From Geodermatophilaceae bacterium (lineage in GTDB: Bacteria; Actinomycetota; Actinomycetes; Mycobacteriales; Geodermatophilaceae): a DNA stretch of 13,832 bases. The first letter of the stretch is position 1. Each line of letters begins with the position of its first letter. The DNA lies in NCBI GenBank assembly GCA_013814015.1, contig JACCQS010000365.1, positions 1 to 13,832 on the forward strand, read 5' to 3'. Positions 6,403 to 13,160 of this stretch are shown here, piece after piece. The notes below the pieces were generated by a model. The model did not search any database and was not told the DNA's origin. It was given only the letters and a program-made list of their open reading frames with translations. The position numbers and the translations under genes are program-made.

Positions 6403-7962
6403 TCAGCCAGATCTGCTGCGTGCCGGGAGGCAGGGGACGCAGGGCAGTCGGTCATGGCCCAGTTCAGACAGCGGCGGCGAGGCCGCCGACGATCGGGGTC
6501 CGACCGTGGCCTCGGCCGGTGTCCGACCGGCACCCGGAATCGGGTCCTCAGCGGCGTCCGGATCCGCCGTGGGCAACGGCGTACGGATGGTGAACCAGGC
6601 CAGGACGCCGCCAGCCGCCAGCAGGGCTGCATTGCCGATCATCGCCAGCGTGTAGGCCGCATCCAGCCCGACCGGGTCCAGGCCGGATTCCGTGGACAGT
6701 CCCACCAGCAGCGGAAGTCCGGCGACGGCGAGTAGGCCGGCGGCTCGGGCTACCGCGTTGTTGACTCCGCTTGCCACCCCGGCATATCGATCGTCTGCCG
6801 CAGCGAGGACGGTGGCTGTCAGGGGGGCCACCAGCACGGTGAGTCCCAACCCGAAAACGACCGCTCCGGGCAACACATCGGTCAGATAGTTCGCGTCCGT
6901 CCCGGCGCGCAGGAACAGCAGCGCGCCGACGGCACAGACCAACGGGCCCACCGTCATCGGAATCCGTGGGCCGATCCGACCGGCCAGTGCGCCGGCCCGA
7001 GCTGAGAACAGCATCATCAGGATGGTGAACGGGATCATCGCCAGGCCGGCACCCGTCGCGGAGAAACCGGAGACGACCTGCAGTTGCAGCACCAATATGA
7101 AGAAGACCGCACTCAACGCGCCGTACACGAGGAAGGTCATCCCGTTGGCGGCGCTGAACTGTCGCGACGAGAAGATGCCCAACGGGACCATCGGGTGAGC
7201 CTCGCGCCGCTGGCTGCTGAGAAACCCGATGCCACCGGCCAGGGTGAGCACCGCCGCCACCAGCACGTCGGGACGAGTGAGATCGTCGGCGGCGTAGATG
7301 AGCGCGTACGTGCCGGCGCCCAAGGTGAGGACCGCGAAAGCCGCGCCGAGCCAGTCGAAATGCCCCGCACTCTGTTCGTCGCGGCTCTCGGGTACGTGCC
7401 TGGCTCCCACCCAGAGCGCCAAGGCGGCGAGCGGGACGTTGATCAGGAAGATCCACCGCCAGCTGACCGTGTCGATGAGATAGCCGCCGAGGAACGGACC
7501 GATCAGGGTCGCCACGCCGCCGAGGCCGGCCCAGGTTCCGATCGCCCGAGCCCGGTCAGCTGGAATGAACGAGGCTTGGATCAGCGCCAGGCTGCCCGGC
7601 GTCAGCAATGCGCCGCCGATGCCTTGCAGCGCTCGGGCGGCGACGAGTTGCCAGATGTCTTGGGACAGGCCGCACAACAGGGAGGCGACCGCGAACCAAG
7701 CGATGCCGATCAGGAAGATCCGCCGGCGCCCGACCCGGTCTCCAAGGGAGCCGCCGACGAGGATGAATGAGGCCAATGTCAGGGTGTAGGCGTTGACCGT
7801 CCACTGTAGACCGGACAGCGGCGCAGCGAGATCGTCGGCAAGGGTGGGCAGTGCGACGTTGACCACGGTCGCATCGAGCATCGCGATCGAGGAGCCGAGG
7901 ATCGTCGCGAGCAGGATCCAGCGGGCCTGCGCCGTACCCCATCGCACGTCCGACCCGGCCAT
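6403..7962 (-). CDS. DHA2-family (14-helix) MFS drug/solute exporter
   Basis: 519 residues from ATG at 7962; a GTG at 7971 is an alternative start three codons upstream, and the GGGGAGG site fits neither perfectly (3 nt from the GTG, 12 nt from the ATG). The N-terminus (LLATILGSSIAMLDATVVNV) is the first helix of the EmrB/QacA group. Motif A is GGSLGDRVGRRR, motif B ARALQGIGGALLTPGSLALI and motif C GPFLGGYL; the hydrophobic profile is compatible with 14 membrane helices. Proton-driven export of drugs, lipophilic compounds or metabolites is the family function; the substrate is not predictable. The last 60 or so residues form a Pro/Ala-rich cytoplasmic tail ending CVPCLPARSRSG, unusual for the family and of unknown meaning. 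It lies 59 bp downstream of the phosphate transporter and 18 bp upstream of the E1 gene. Confidence 0.92.
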   Translation of the reverse strand: MAGSDVRWGTAQARWILLATILGSSIAMLDATVVNVALPTLADDLAAPLSGLQWTVNAYTLTLASFILVGGSLGDRVGRRRIFLIGIAWFAVASLLCGLSQDIWQLVAARALQGIGGALLTPGSLALIQASFIPADRARAIGTWAGLGGVATLIGPFLGGYLIDTVSWRWIFLINVPLAALALWVGARHVPESRDEQSAGHFDWLGAAFAVLTLGAGTYALIYAADDLTRPDVLVAAVLTLAGGIGFLSSQRREAHPMVPLGIFSSRQFSAANGMTFLVYGALSAVFFILVLQLQVVSGFSATGAGLAMIPFTILMMLFSARAGALAGRIGPRIPMTVGPLVCAVGALLFLRAGTDANYLTDVLPGAVVFGLGLTVLVAPLTATVLAAADDRYAGVASGVNNAVARAAGLLAVAGLPLLVGLSTESGLDPVGLDAAYTLAMIGNAALLAAGGVLAWFTIRTPLPTADPDAAEDPIPGAGRTPAEATVGPRSSAASPPLSELGHDRLPCVPCLPARSRSG

Positions 7963-7978
7963 GCCGACCACCGACCTC

Positions 7979-8017
7979 CCCGGCTCGCGTCCCGCCTACT
8001 AGAGCACGCGACTCGGG
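7979..8017 (-). other. Weak imperfect hairpin between the phosphate transporter and the efflux pump
   Basis: CCCGGCTCGCG (7979-7989) and CGCGACTCGGG (8007-8017) can pair as 4 bp, a 2-nt mismatch and 5 bp around a 17-nt loop. There is no U-run. It could reduce read-through from pit into the exporter gene, but the evidence is thin. Confidence 0.25.
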
Positions 8018-8021
8018 CAGG

Positions 8022-9023
8022 TCAGCCGACGAGGGCGTGGGTGATGAAGTAGGCCACGGCCGCAACCGCACCGGCCGCGGGAAGGGTAAGCACCCAGGCG
8101 GCGACGATATTCCCTGCCACCCCCCAGCGCACCGCCGACAGCCGACGCGTGGACCCGACACCCATGATCGAGGTGGTGATCACGTGCGTCGTGGACACGG
8201 GTACGGCGAAGACGGTCGCGGTAGTGATCATCACCCCGGATGCCACGGTCTGGGCGGAGAAACCGCCGGCCGGGGTGAGCTGGATGATCCGGCGGCCCAT
8301 GGTGCGCATGATCCGCCAACCACCGGCGTAGGTCCCGGCGCTGATCGCCAACGCGGCGGCGATGACCACCCAGAGCGGTACGTCAAAGCTGTCGATCTCC
8401 CCGGACGTGACCAGGGCCAGGGTGATGATGCCCATGGTCTTCTGCGCGTCCTGCAGTCCGTGCCCGAAGGCCATCGTGCCCGCGGAGATGATCTGGGCGT
8501 AGCGGAAACCGCGGTTGGCTCGGGCGACGTGTGCGTCGCGAAAGGACCAGAGCACCACCAGCATGAACAGGAAGCCCAAGCCGAAACCGACCAGCGGTGC
8601 GATGATCATCGGGATCAGAACCTTCTCGACGACGCCCATCCACTGAACGGTGTGTACGGCAGCCAGGGCGGCGCCGATCAGGCCGCCGATGAGAGCGTGC
8701 GAGGACGAGGACGGCAGTCCGAAGTACCAGGTGATCATGTTCCAGGTGATCGCGCCGATCAACGCGGCGAAGACGATTTCGAGCCCATTGCCACCGGTGG
8801 GGGTGTCGATGATCCCTTCGCCGACGGTCTTGGCCACCTTGGTGGAGATCAGCGCACCGACGATGTTCATCACCGCGGCCAATGCCAACGCCGTACGGGG
8901 GGTCAGGGCCTTGGTCGACACCGATGTCGCGATCGCGTTGGCCGCGTCGTGGAAGCCGTTGGTGTAGTCGAAGACGAGCGCGATGACGATGATCGCAATC
9001 AACGCGAGGGTGGTGCCTTCCAC
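8022..9023 (-). CDS. pitA: PiT-family low-affinity inorganic phosphate transporter
   Basis: 333 residues from GTG at 9023, three bases after the stop of the DUF47 gene. Both halves of the inverted-repeat PiT fold carry their signatures: GFHDAANAIA at 23-32 in the first half, GHGLQDAQKTMG in the second, plus GLPSSSSHALIGGLIGA and VPVSTTHVITTSIMG. About ten hydrophobic segments are seen and the length is typical of short bacterial Pit proteins. PiT proteins carry metal-phosphate (MeHPO4) complexes with protons across the cytoplasmic membrane. Gene order DUF47-pit is the widespread arrangement. The PHO box upstream of the first gene implies control by the PhoR-PhoP system. The gene symbol reflects family membership; other names (pitH) are used in actinobacteria. 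Confidence 0.95.
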   Translation of the reverse strand: MEGTTLALIAIIVIALVFDYTNGFHDAANAIATSVSTKALTPRTALALAAVMNIVGALISTKVAKTVGEGIIDTPTGGNGLEIVFAALIGAITWNMITWYFGLPSSSSHALIGGLIGAALAAVHTVQWMGVVEKVLIPMIIAPLVGFGLGFLFMLVVLWSFRDAHVARANRGFRYAQIISAGTMAFGHGLQDAQKTMGIITLALVTSGEIDSFDVPLWVVIAAALAISAGTYAGGWRIMRTMGRRIIQLTPAGGFSAQTVASGVMITTATVFAVPVSTTHVITTSIMGVGSTRRLSAVRWGVAGNIVAAWVLTLPAAGAVAAVAYFITHALVG

Positions 9024-9026
9024 CGC

Positions 9027-9647
9027 CTAGGACTCCTTGACCGCGATGGTCTCCACCACATTCGCCACGTGCTCGAAGGCGTCGGCGGCCTCCTCGAGAA
9101 GGTCCGCGACCTCCTTCAGCTTCATGACCTCGAGGGCTTCGAACTCCCCAGAGAACAACCGGGACAGCAGCCGCCGGTAGAGCTTGTCTGCCTCGTTCTC
9201 CAGCCGGTTGACCTCGATCCAGTAGTCCGGAAGGTCCTTCATCGTCTGCAGCCTGGGCATCGCCTCGGCAGTGGTCTGCGCGGCCCGCAGGATCAGTTCC
9301 ACCTGCTGAGCCATCTCGGCGGGCAGCGTGCCCAGTCCGGTCAGGACGACGATGTCTGCGGCGGCCTCGATCGAGTCCATGACATCGTCCAGGTCGGAGG
9401 CGAGGTTGTAGATGTCCTCACGGTCGAAGGGCGTGACGAAGCTGGAGTTGAGCTGCTTGAAGATCGAGTGGGTGATCGTGTCGCCGTCGTGCTCGTACTG
9501 GTGCAGTTGATCCATCAGCTCGTTGCGGTTGCCGTTGAGATGTACGAAATCGGCGAGGACCCGAGTCGCGGCCACGAGATTGTTCGCCGAGTCGGTGAAC
9601 ATCTGATAAAAGCTGCTGTCCTTGGGGGTGAGGCTGAAGCGCGGCAC
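9027..9647 (-). CDS. DUF47 family PhoU-like protein, Pit accessory protein
   Basis: 206 residues, GTG at 9647 with CGGAG 7 nt upstream. The sequence is all-helical and carries two PhoU-type acidic metal-binding motifs of the form ExxxD: EHDGD (52-56) and ENEAD (150-154), the hallmark of the DUF47/TIGR00153 relatives of PhoU. Length matches the family (about 205-220). Proteins of this family are encoded immediately before Pit transporters and are thought to regulate or gate them, by analogy with PhoU on Pst; they act on the cytoplasmic side. It is translationally close-coupled to pit (3 nt between stop and GTG). A PHO box sits about 50 bp upstream of the start. Confidence 0.93.
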   Translation of the reverse strand: MPRFSLTPKDSSFYQMFTDSANNLVAATRVLADFVHLNGNRNELMDQLHQYEHDGDTITHSIFKQLNSSFVTPFDREDIYNLASDLDDVMDSIEAAADIVVLTGLGTLPAEMAQQVELILRAAQTTAEAMPRLQTMKDLPDYWIEVNRLENEADKLYRRLLSRLFSGEFEALEVMKLKEVADLLEEAADAFEHVANVVETIAVKES

Positions 9648-9694
9648 CTGTTAACTCCGAAACGGTCGAGGACGCGGCGGGCTCGCCGTCGGGC

Positions 9695-9718
9695 AGCATA
9701 GGTGAACGCTGCGTGAAC
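9695..9718 (-). promoter_or_regulatory. PHO box (PhoP operator) with -10 element, promoter of the DUF47-pit operon
   Basis: On the - strand two consecutive 11-nt units, GTTCACGCAGC (9718-9708) and GTTCACCTATG (9707-9697), both begin with the GTTCAC core of the Streptomyces-type PHO box direct-repeat unit. TATGCT (9700-9695), a fair -10 hexamer, overlaps the end of the second unit, so the box occupies the -35 position, as in PhoP-activated promoters. The predicted start point near 9688 leaves a leader of about 40 nt. A single further half-site-like GTTCAGTTCCC lies at 9758-9748. This is seen directly; PhoP binding is inferred. Confidence 0.75.
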
Positions 9719-9814
9719 TGCTGGCCACCCTCGATCTGGTCGTCCCGGGGAACTGAACGCAGCGCTCCTACGTCTACCTCCTGACATCGACGCTGCCTGC
9801 TGGGAGGACATCGA

Positions 9815-10339
9815 GTGGGCCTCGCTCGCGACGGGTCGACCATGATCCCTCGCACCAGGCTGGCTCGTGGTCTGCCGTGGGCGGCCATGTTCGCCCGGAT
9901 GGTGCTGGCAGCGGTGTTCGCGTGGGCCGGGCTGGCCAAGGCCGGCGATCTGGCCCTGTCCCGGTTGACCGTGCGCTCGTATCAGCTGCTGCCCGAGGTG
10001 CTGGCCGACCTCATCGGCAACGTCCTGCCCTTCGTCGAGATCGCCCTGGCCGTACTGCTGCTCATCGGACTCGGCACGCGCGTCGCCGCCGCGCTGAGTG
10101 CGGTCCTGCTGCTCGGATTCGTCGTCGGGGTGTCCTCGTTGTGGCTACGCGGGATCGATGCGGCCTGCGGCTGTTTCGGGACCAGCCTGCTCTCCGACGG
10201 CAGCCCGGCCTCGTATCCGCTGATCGCGGCCCGCGACATCGCCCTGTTGATCGTTGCGGTTTTCCTAGCCTGTTGCCCGTGCAGTCGTTGGTCGCTTGAT
10301 TCCGCTCTCGACCGTCCCGTACCCGAGGAGGAGCCATGA
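9815..10339 (+). CDS. MauE/DoxX-family membrane protein
   Basis: 174 residues from GTG at 9815, with GGGAGG (9802-9807) 7 nt upstream. Four hydrophobic helices are visible (about 23-41, 66-85, 90-110, 137-155). The first loop has the WAGLAKAGDL motif and the third has GIDAACGCFG, with Cys118 and Cys120, the MauE signature; a second cysteine cluster CCPC (153-156) lies at the end of the last helix. MauE-type proteins are thought to move redox equivalents across the membrane to a periplasmic thioredoxin-like partner. Here the stop overlaps the start of a DsbA-like gene (ATGA at 10336-10339), which strongly supports such a pairing through translational coupling. The gene diverges from the DUF47-pit operon across 167 bp that holds the PHO box; whether PhoP also affects this side is unknown. 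Confidence 0.88.
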   Translation: MGLARDGSTMIPRTRLARGLPWAAMFARMVLAAVFAWAGLAKAGDLALSRLTVRSYQLLPEVLADLIGNVLPFVEIALAVLLLIGLGTRVAAALSAVLLLGFVVGVSSLWLRGIDAACGCFGTSLLSDGSPASYPLIAARDIALLIVAVFLACCPCSRWSLDSALDRPVPEEEP

Positions 10340-11154
10340 CCACGCCGAGTTCGGGCGCGAAGCCGACGTCGGGGAAACAGGCACAGACCCGTAGTTCGCG
10401 CAAGAAGGCCTCCTCCGCGCAGCGCCAGAAGGCGGCTGCCGCGGCGGCCGCCGCTGCTGCTGCTCATGCCCGGCGACGGCGGCGGCTGCTCACCTGGGGC
10501 GGCGTCGCAGCCGCGCTGGTGGTGGCGCTGGTCGTCGGCATCATCGTCGGGTCGAACTCCCCGGATTCGGCCGGCGATCAGGCATTGGACACCTCGGTGG
10601 CTGCCGGATTCCCGGACAGCGCTCGTACCGATGAGGCCGTCGTCATGGTCGCCGGCGACGCGCAGGACCCGGTCAGCGTCGAGCTTTTCCTCGACCTGCA
10701 ATGTCCGGCTTGCCGGGAGTACGAGAGTCGGATCGCCGACACGTTGGAGGAGTTGGTCATCGACGGCAGGGTCGAACTGATCGTCCACCCGATAGCGATC
10801 CTGGACGGAGCCTCCACAACGCAGTACTCCTCGCGCGCGGCCGCGGCGGTGGCCTGTGCCGCCGACGAGGGCCTGTTCTGGGAGTACCAGAAACTCCTGT
10901 ACGCCGAGCAACCGGATGAGGGCGGCGAGGGCCTCAGCGACGAGCGGCTGGTGGAGTTGGGAACCGAGGTCGGCCTGTCCGGTGAGTTCGAGACCTGCGT
11001 GAGCGGCGGTGCCCAGGCCGACTGGGTCGAGCAGGTCACCCAAGCCGCCGCTGAGCGGGACATCCGGTCGACGCCAACCGTCCTGGTCAACGGGGAACAG
11101 CTCACCGGCGGCGCGCCGGAGGACCTGGTGGCCGCGGTCGAAGCCGCCGAGTAG
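10336..11154 (+). CDS. Membrane-anchored DsbA-like (Thioredoxin_4) thiol-disulfide protein
   Basis: 272 residues, ATG at 10336 overlapping the previous stop, with GAGGAGGAG just upstream. The N-terminal 50 residues are a basic cytoplasmic tail containing an uninterrupted run of eleven alanines (33-43) and RRRRR; residues 51-72 form a single membrane helix. The extracytoplasmic part has the catalytic CPAC motif (Cys123-Cys126) in ELFLDLQCPACREYE and the cis-proline loop RSTPTVLVNG (Pro247), with an inserted helical domain between them, so it is a DsbA/DsbG-type fold of the kind common in actinobacteria. Two extra cysteines (174, 221) may form a structural disulfide. Predicted role: oxidising, reducing or isomerising exported thiols, with redox state set by the MauE-like neighbour; the SCO1 protein downstream is a plausible client. 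Confidence 0.92.
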   Translation: MTTPSSGAKPTSGKQAQTRSSRKKASSAQRQKAAAAAAAAAAAHARRRRRLLTWGGVAAALVVALVVGIIVGSNSPDSAGDQALDTSVAAGFPDSARTDEAVVMVAGDAQDPVSVELFLDLQCPACREYESRIADTLEELVIDGRVELIVHPIAILDGASTTQYSSRAAAAVACAADEGLFWEYQKLLYAEQPDEGGEGLSDERLVELGTEVGLSGEFETCVSGGAQADWVEQVTQAAAERDIRSTPTVLVNGEQLTGGAPEDLVAAVEAAE

Positions 11155-11241
11155 GAGCTGGATCGTCCGCAGAGCCTGCGACGCGGATCGGGCCAGGGGC
11201 AGTACCTGGAATTTCGGGCAGCGCCGTACCGTGGAGCAGTG

Positions 11242-11907
11242 ATGTCCTTCGCACGACTGCCAGCGGTGCCGGCTGTGATGTTGCTCGGCCTGCTCCTGGC
11301 GCTGGCCGGATGCTCGGCTTCGGCCGACGACCACGCCGAGCACGACATGTCGTCCATGGAGCCAGGCATAGCGACCGTCGGTGGCGGACCGGATACGCCC
11401 TACCGCGGCCTGGCGCCCACCGAGCCCTTCCCTCGTCCGGCCTTCACCCTGACCGGCACCGACGGGGCGCCGTACGATTTCATGGCTGAGACTGCCGGCG
11501 AGTTGACGCTGCTGTTCTTCGGCTTCACGAACTGCCCGGACGTCTGCCCGACGACGATGGCCAACGTCGCGGTAGCCCTGCGCAATGTCGATCCGGGGCT
11601 GGCTGAGGAGGTCAACGTGGTGTTCGTGACCACCGATCCGGCTCGCGACGACCCGGCCACGCTGGGGGCCTACCTCGATCGCTTCGACGCCGACCTGCCG
11701 GTCGACTATGTCGGGTTGACCGGCGACCAGGCTGCCGTCGAAGCGGCCCAGCTCGAAGCCGGGGTTCCGGTCGCGGAGGACAACGGGGAGACCCATTCCA
11801 CGCTGCTGTTGCTCTTCGGGCGTGACGACCTGGCGCGGGTGGCGTTTCTGGCGGGCAGCGTTCCCGATGACATCACCCATGACCTGGAGCTCATCGCGGG
11901 GCAGTGA
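11242..11907 (+). CDS. SCO1/SenC-family copper chaperone lipoprotein
   Basis: 221 residues from ATG at 11242 with GGAG 5 nt upstream; a GTG one codon earlier at 11239 is a less likely start. A lipoprotein signal peptide ends in LALAGC, lipidated Cys24, so the protein should sit on the outer face of the membrane. The mature N-terminus is His/Met-rich (HAEHDMSSM), a possible extra copper-binding stretch. The thioredoxin-like domain has the SCO motif NCPDVCPTTM with Cys98 and Cys102 and the third copper ligand His185 in GETHSTLLL; all three ligands are intact. SCO proteins deliver copper to, or reduce the thiols of, the CuA site of cytochrome c oxidase. The gap of 87 bp after the DsbA-like gene holds no clear terminator, and the stop overlaps the next start (GTGA). 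Confidence 0.93.
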   Translation: MSFARLPAVPAVMLLGLLLALAGCSASADDHAEHDMSSMEPGIATVGGGPDTPYRGLAPTEPFPRPAFTLTGTDGAPYDFMAETAGELTLLFFGFTNCPDVCPTTMANVAVALRNVDPGLAEEVNVVFVTTDPARDDPATLGAYLDRFDADLPVDYVGLTGDQAAVEAAQLEAGVPVAEDNGETHSTLLLLFGRDDLARVAFLAGSVPDDITHDLELIAGQ

Positions 11908-13016
11908 ACATCTCGACGTCTCGCACTCTCCGTGGTGGCTCGCTGCCCTGGCTGGGTCGATGCCTGGCCGTGGCGACAGCCGCGTGTGGGTTCGTGTTGT
12001 TGCTGGCCGCTCCGGGCTCGGCGCACGTCGGTGATCCGCCGATAGCGGACAACTTCTCCGGCTCGGTGACCTCGGTCAGCCCGGCATTGCCCGACGGGGT
12101 CTCGGTGGAGATCCTCGAGTTCGGTGACCGTCTGCGATTGTCCAATGCTGGCGACGAGGTCGTCTCCGTACCGGGTTACTCCTCCGAGCCGTACCTGCAG
12201 ATCGGCCCGGAGGGCGTGCTGCGCAACGAGAACAGCCCCGCGACCTATCTCAATGCAAGTCGGGACGGTGCCACGTCGCTCCCCGAACGGGCCGATCCAC
12301 TGGCCGAGCCGTCCTGGGTCAGCGTCAGCTCCGAGACCGCGTACGAGTGGCATGACCACCGGGCCCATTGGATGTCCGCGTCGCTGCCGCCCGAGGTGCT
12401 GGCCGATCCTGGCCTCACCCATCGGGTGATCGAGTGGACGATCCCGCTGGAGATCGACGCAACCACCTACGAGGTCTCCGGAGTGCTCGATTGGACGCCA
12501 CCCCCGCCAGGCTGGCTGTCCTACGCCATCCTGCTCGGCCTGGCGGTAGTCGGGATTGCGGCGGGCTGGTTGTGGCGCTCGGTTCGGCTGGCTGCGGGTC
12601 TGCTCGTGCTCGCCTGTGCGGGATCGATCTGGCATGTGCTGAGCACGCCGCTGGCTGAGGGCAGCACGGGGTCGGTCGTGTACGGCCTGCTTGCGGTAGT
12701 CGTCCCGATGCTGGTGGTGCTCGGATTGACGTTCCTCGCCGTACGAGCCGCGAGGCGGCAGCCGCCGGCCGGAGGTTCGGGTTCGGCGCCGTACCTGATC
12801 GCGATCGCCAGCTGGCTGCTGATCGTCCAGGCGCTGCCCGATCTGGCCCTGCTGTTCCGATCGAACGTGTCCGCGATCGGCCCCGTCTGGGGCGCGCGGC
12901 TGGCAGTGCTGTTGTTGCTGGGCCTCGGGGCTGGTCTCGCGATCGGCGCCATTGGCCTGCTCCGGATGCGGGCAAAGGCTGTGCTGGACATGCCTCACGA
13001 GGTGCCCGCCGGCTGA
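11904..13016 (+). CDS. Uncharacterised membrane protein with probable copper-binding extracytoplasmic domain
   Basis: 370 residues, GTG at 11904 overlapping the SCO1 stop (GTGA), so translation is coupled. A signal peptide (1-40) ends AAPGSA and cleavage there would give a mature protein starting with His41 (HVGDPPIADN), as in CopC- and YcnI-type copper proteins where an N-terminal His forms part of the metal site. An extracytoplasmic beta-rich domain (41-200) includes GYSSEPYLQIGPEGVLRNEN, SPATYLN and EWHDHRAHWM with His150, His152 and His155. About five membrane helices follow (204-224, 228-246, 257-280, 296-318, 331-353), then a short tail. I do not recognise a named family; similar proteins exist in other actinobacteria and are annotated as hypothetical, as far as I recall. 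Context points to copper handling or oxidase assembly. The metal-binding role is inference. Confidence 0.85.
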   Translation: MNISTSRTLRGGSLPWLGRCLAVATAACGFVLLLAAPGSAHVGDPPIADNFSGSVTSVSPALPDGVSVEILEFGDRLRLSNAGDEVVSVPGYSSEPYLQIGPEGVLRNENSPATYLNASRDGATSLPERADPLAEPSWVSVSSETAYEWHDHRAHWMSASLPPEVLADPGLTHRVIEWTIPLEIDATTYEVSGVLDWTPPPPGWLSYAILLGLAVVGIAAGWLWRSVRLAAGLLVLACAGSIWHVLSTPLAEGSTGSVVYGLLAVVVPMLVVLGLTFLAVRAARRQPPAGGSGSAPYLIAIASWLLIVQALPDLALLFRSNVSAIGPVWGARLAVLLLLGLGAGLAIGAIGLLRMRAKAVLDMPHEVPAG

Positions 13017-13071
13017 GCGTCAGGGCCCGCAGTCGGAGCCGAGACCGTGCAGTAGTCTCGACCTTCGGTAC

Positions 13072-13147
13072 GGGGCTGTGGCGCAGCTGGTAGCGCACCA
13101 CACTGGCAGTGTGGGGGTCAGGGGTTCGAGTCCCCTCAGCTCCACCA
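13072..13147 (+). tRNA. tRNA-Ala (anticodon GGC), CCA encoded
   Basis: The cloverleaf is complete: acceptor GGGGCTG/CAGCTCC with the G3-U70 pair diagnostic of alanine, D-arm GCGC/GCGC, anticodon stem CCACA/TGTGG around the loop CTGGCAG with anticodon GGC, and T-arm AGGGG-TTCGAGT-CCCCT. Discriminator A is 13144 and CCA is encoded at 13145-13147. A TAGTCT at 13053-13058 could be its -10 element. Its 3' end faces an integrase gene 13 bp away, so it is probably the attachment site of an integrated element that has rebuilt the gene intact. Confidence 0.96.
13112..13147 (+). other. Probable attachment site (att) in the 3' half of tRNA-Ala
   Basis: Tyrosine-recombinase elements of actinobacteria commonly integrate into the anticodon-to-3' part of a tRNA gene and restore it. 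The integrase gene starts 13 bp from the tRNA 3' end and points towards it, which fits. The limits of the att core cannot be set without the other copy, which should lie beyond the right edge; no second copy of this tRNA 3' end occurs in the window. Confidence 0.5.
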
Positions 13148-13160
13148 TTATCGGCGCAGG

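Noticed and set aside
8037..9701. A 554-codon open frame on the + strand opposite pit and the DUF47 gene
   Set aside because: It lies antisense to two unmistakable genes, its product is a Gly/Asp/His/Arg-rich composition without domain character, and it also covers the PHO box. High GC third positions create such frames.
9982..11880. A 632-codon open frame on the - strand across the MauE, DsbA and SCO1 genes
   Set aside because: Low-complexity Arg/Gly/Gln/Ser-rich translation antisense to three well-supported genes; a GC-bias shadow.
11706..12998. A 430-codon open frame on the - strand opposite the SCO1 and unknown membrane protein genes
   Set aside because: Composition (Arg, Gln, Gly, Pro) typical of an antisense shadow, with no motif; the + strand frames have a signal peptide, helices and overlapping starts and stops.
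13040..13060. Inverted repeat CGAGAC / GTCTCG before tRNA-Ala as terminator of the copper cluster
   Set aside because: Six base pairs, 9-nt loop and no U-run; the right arm overlaps a possible -10 element of the tRNA, so chance or promoter context is as likely.
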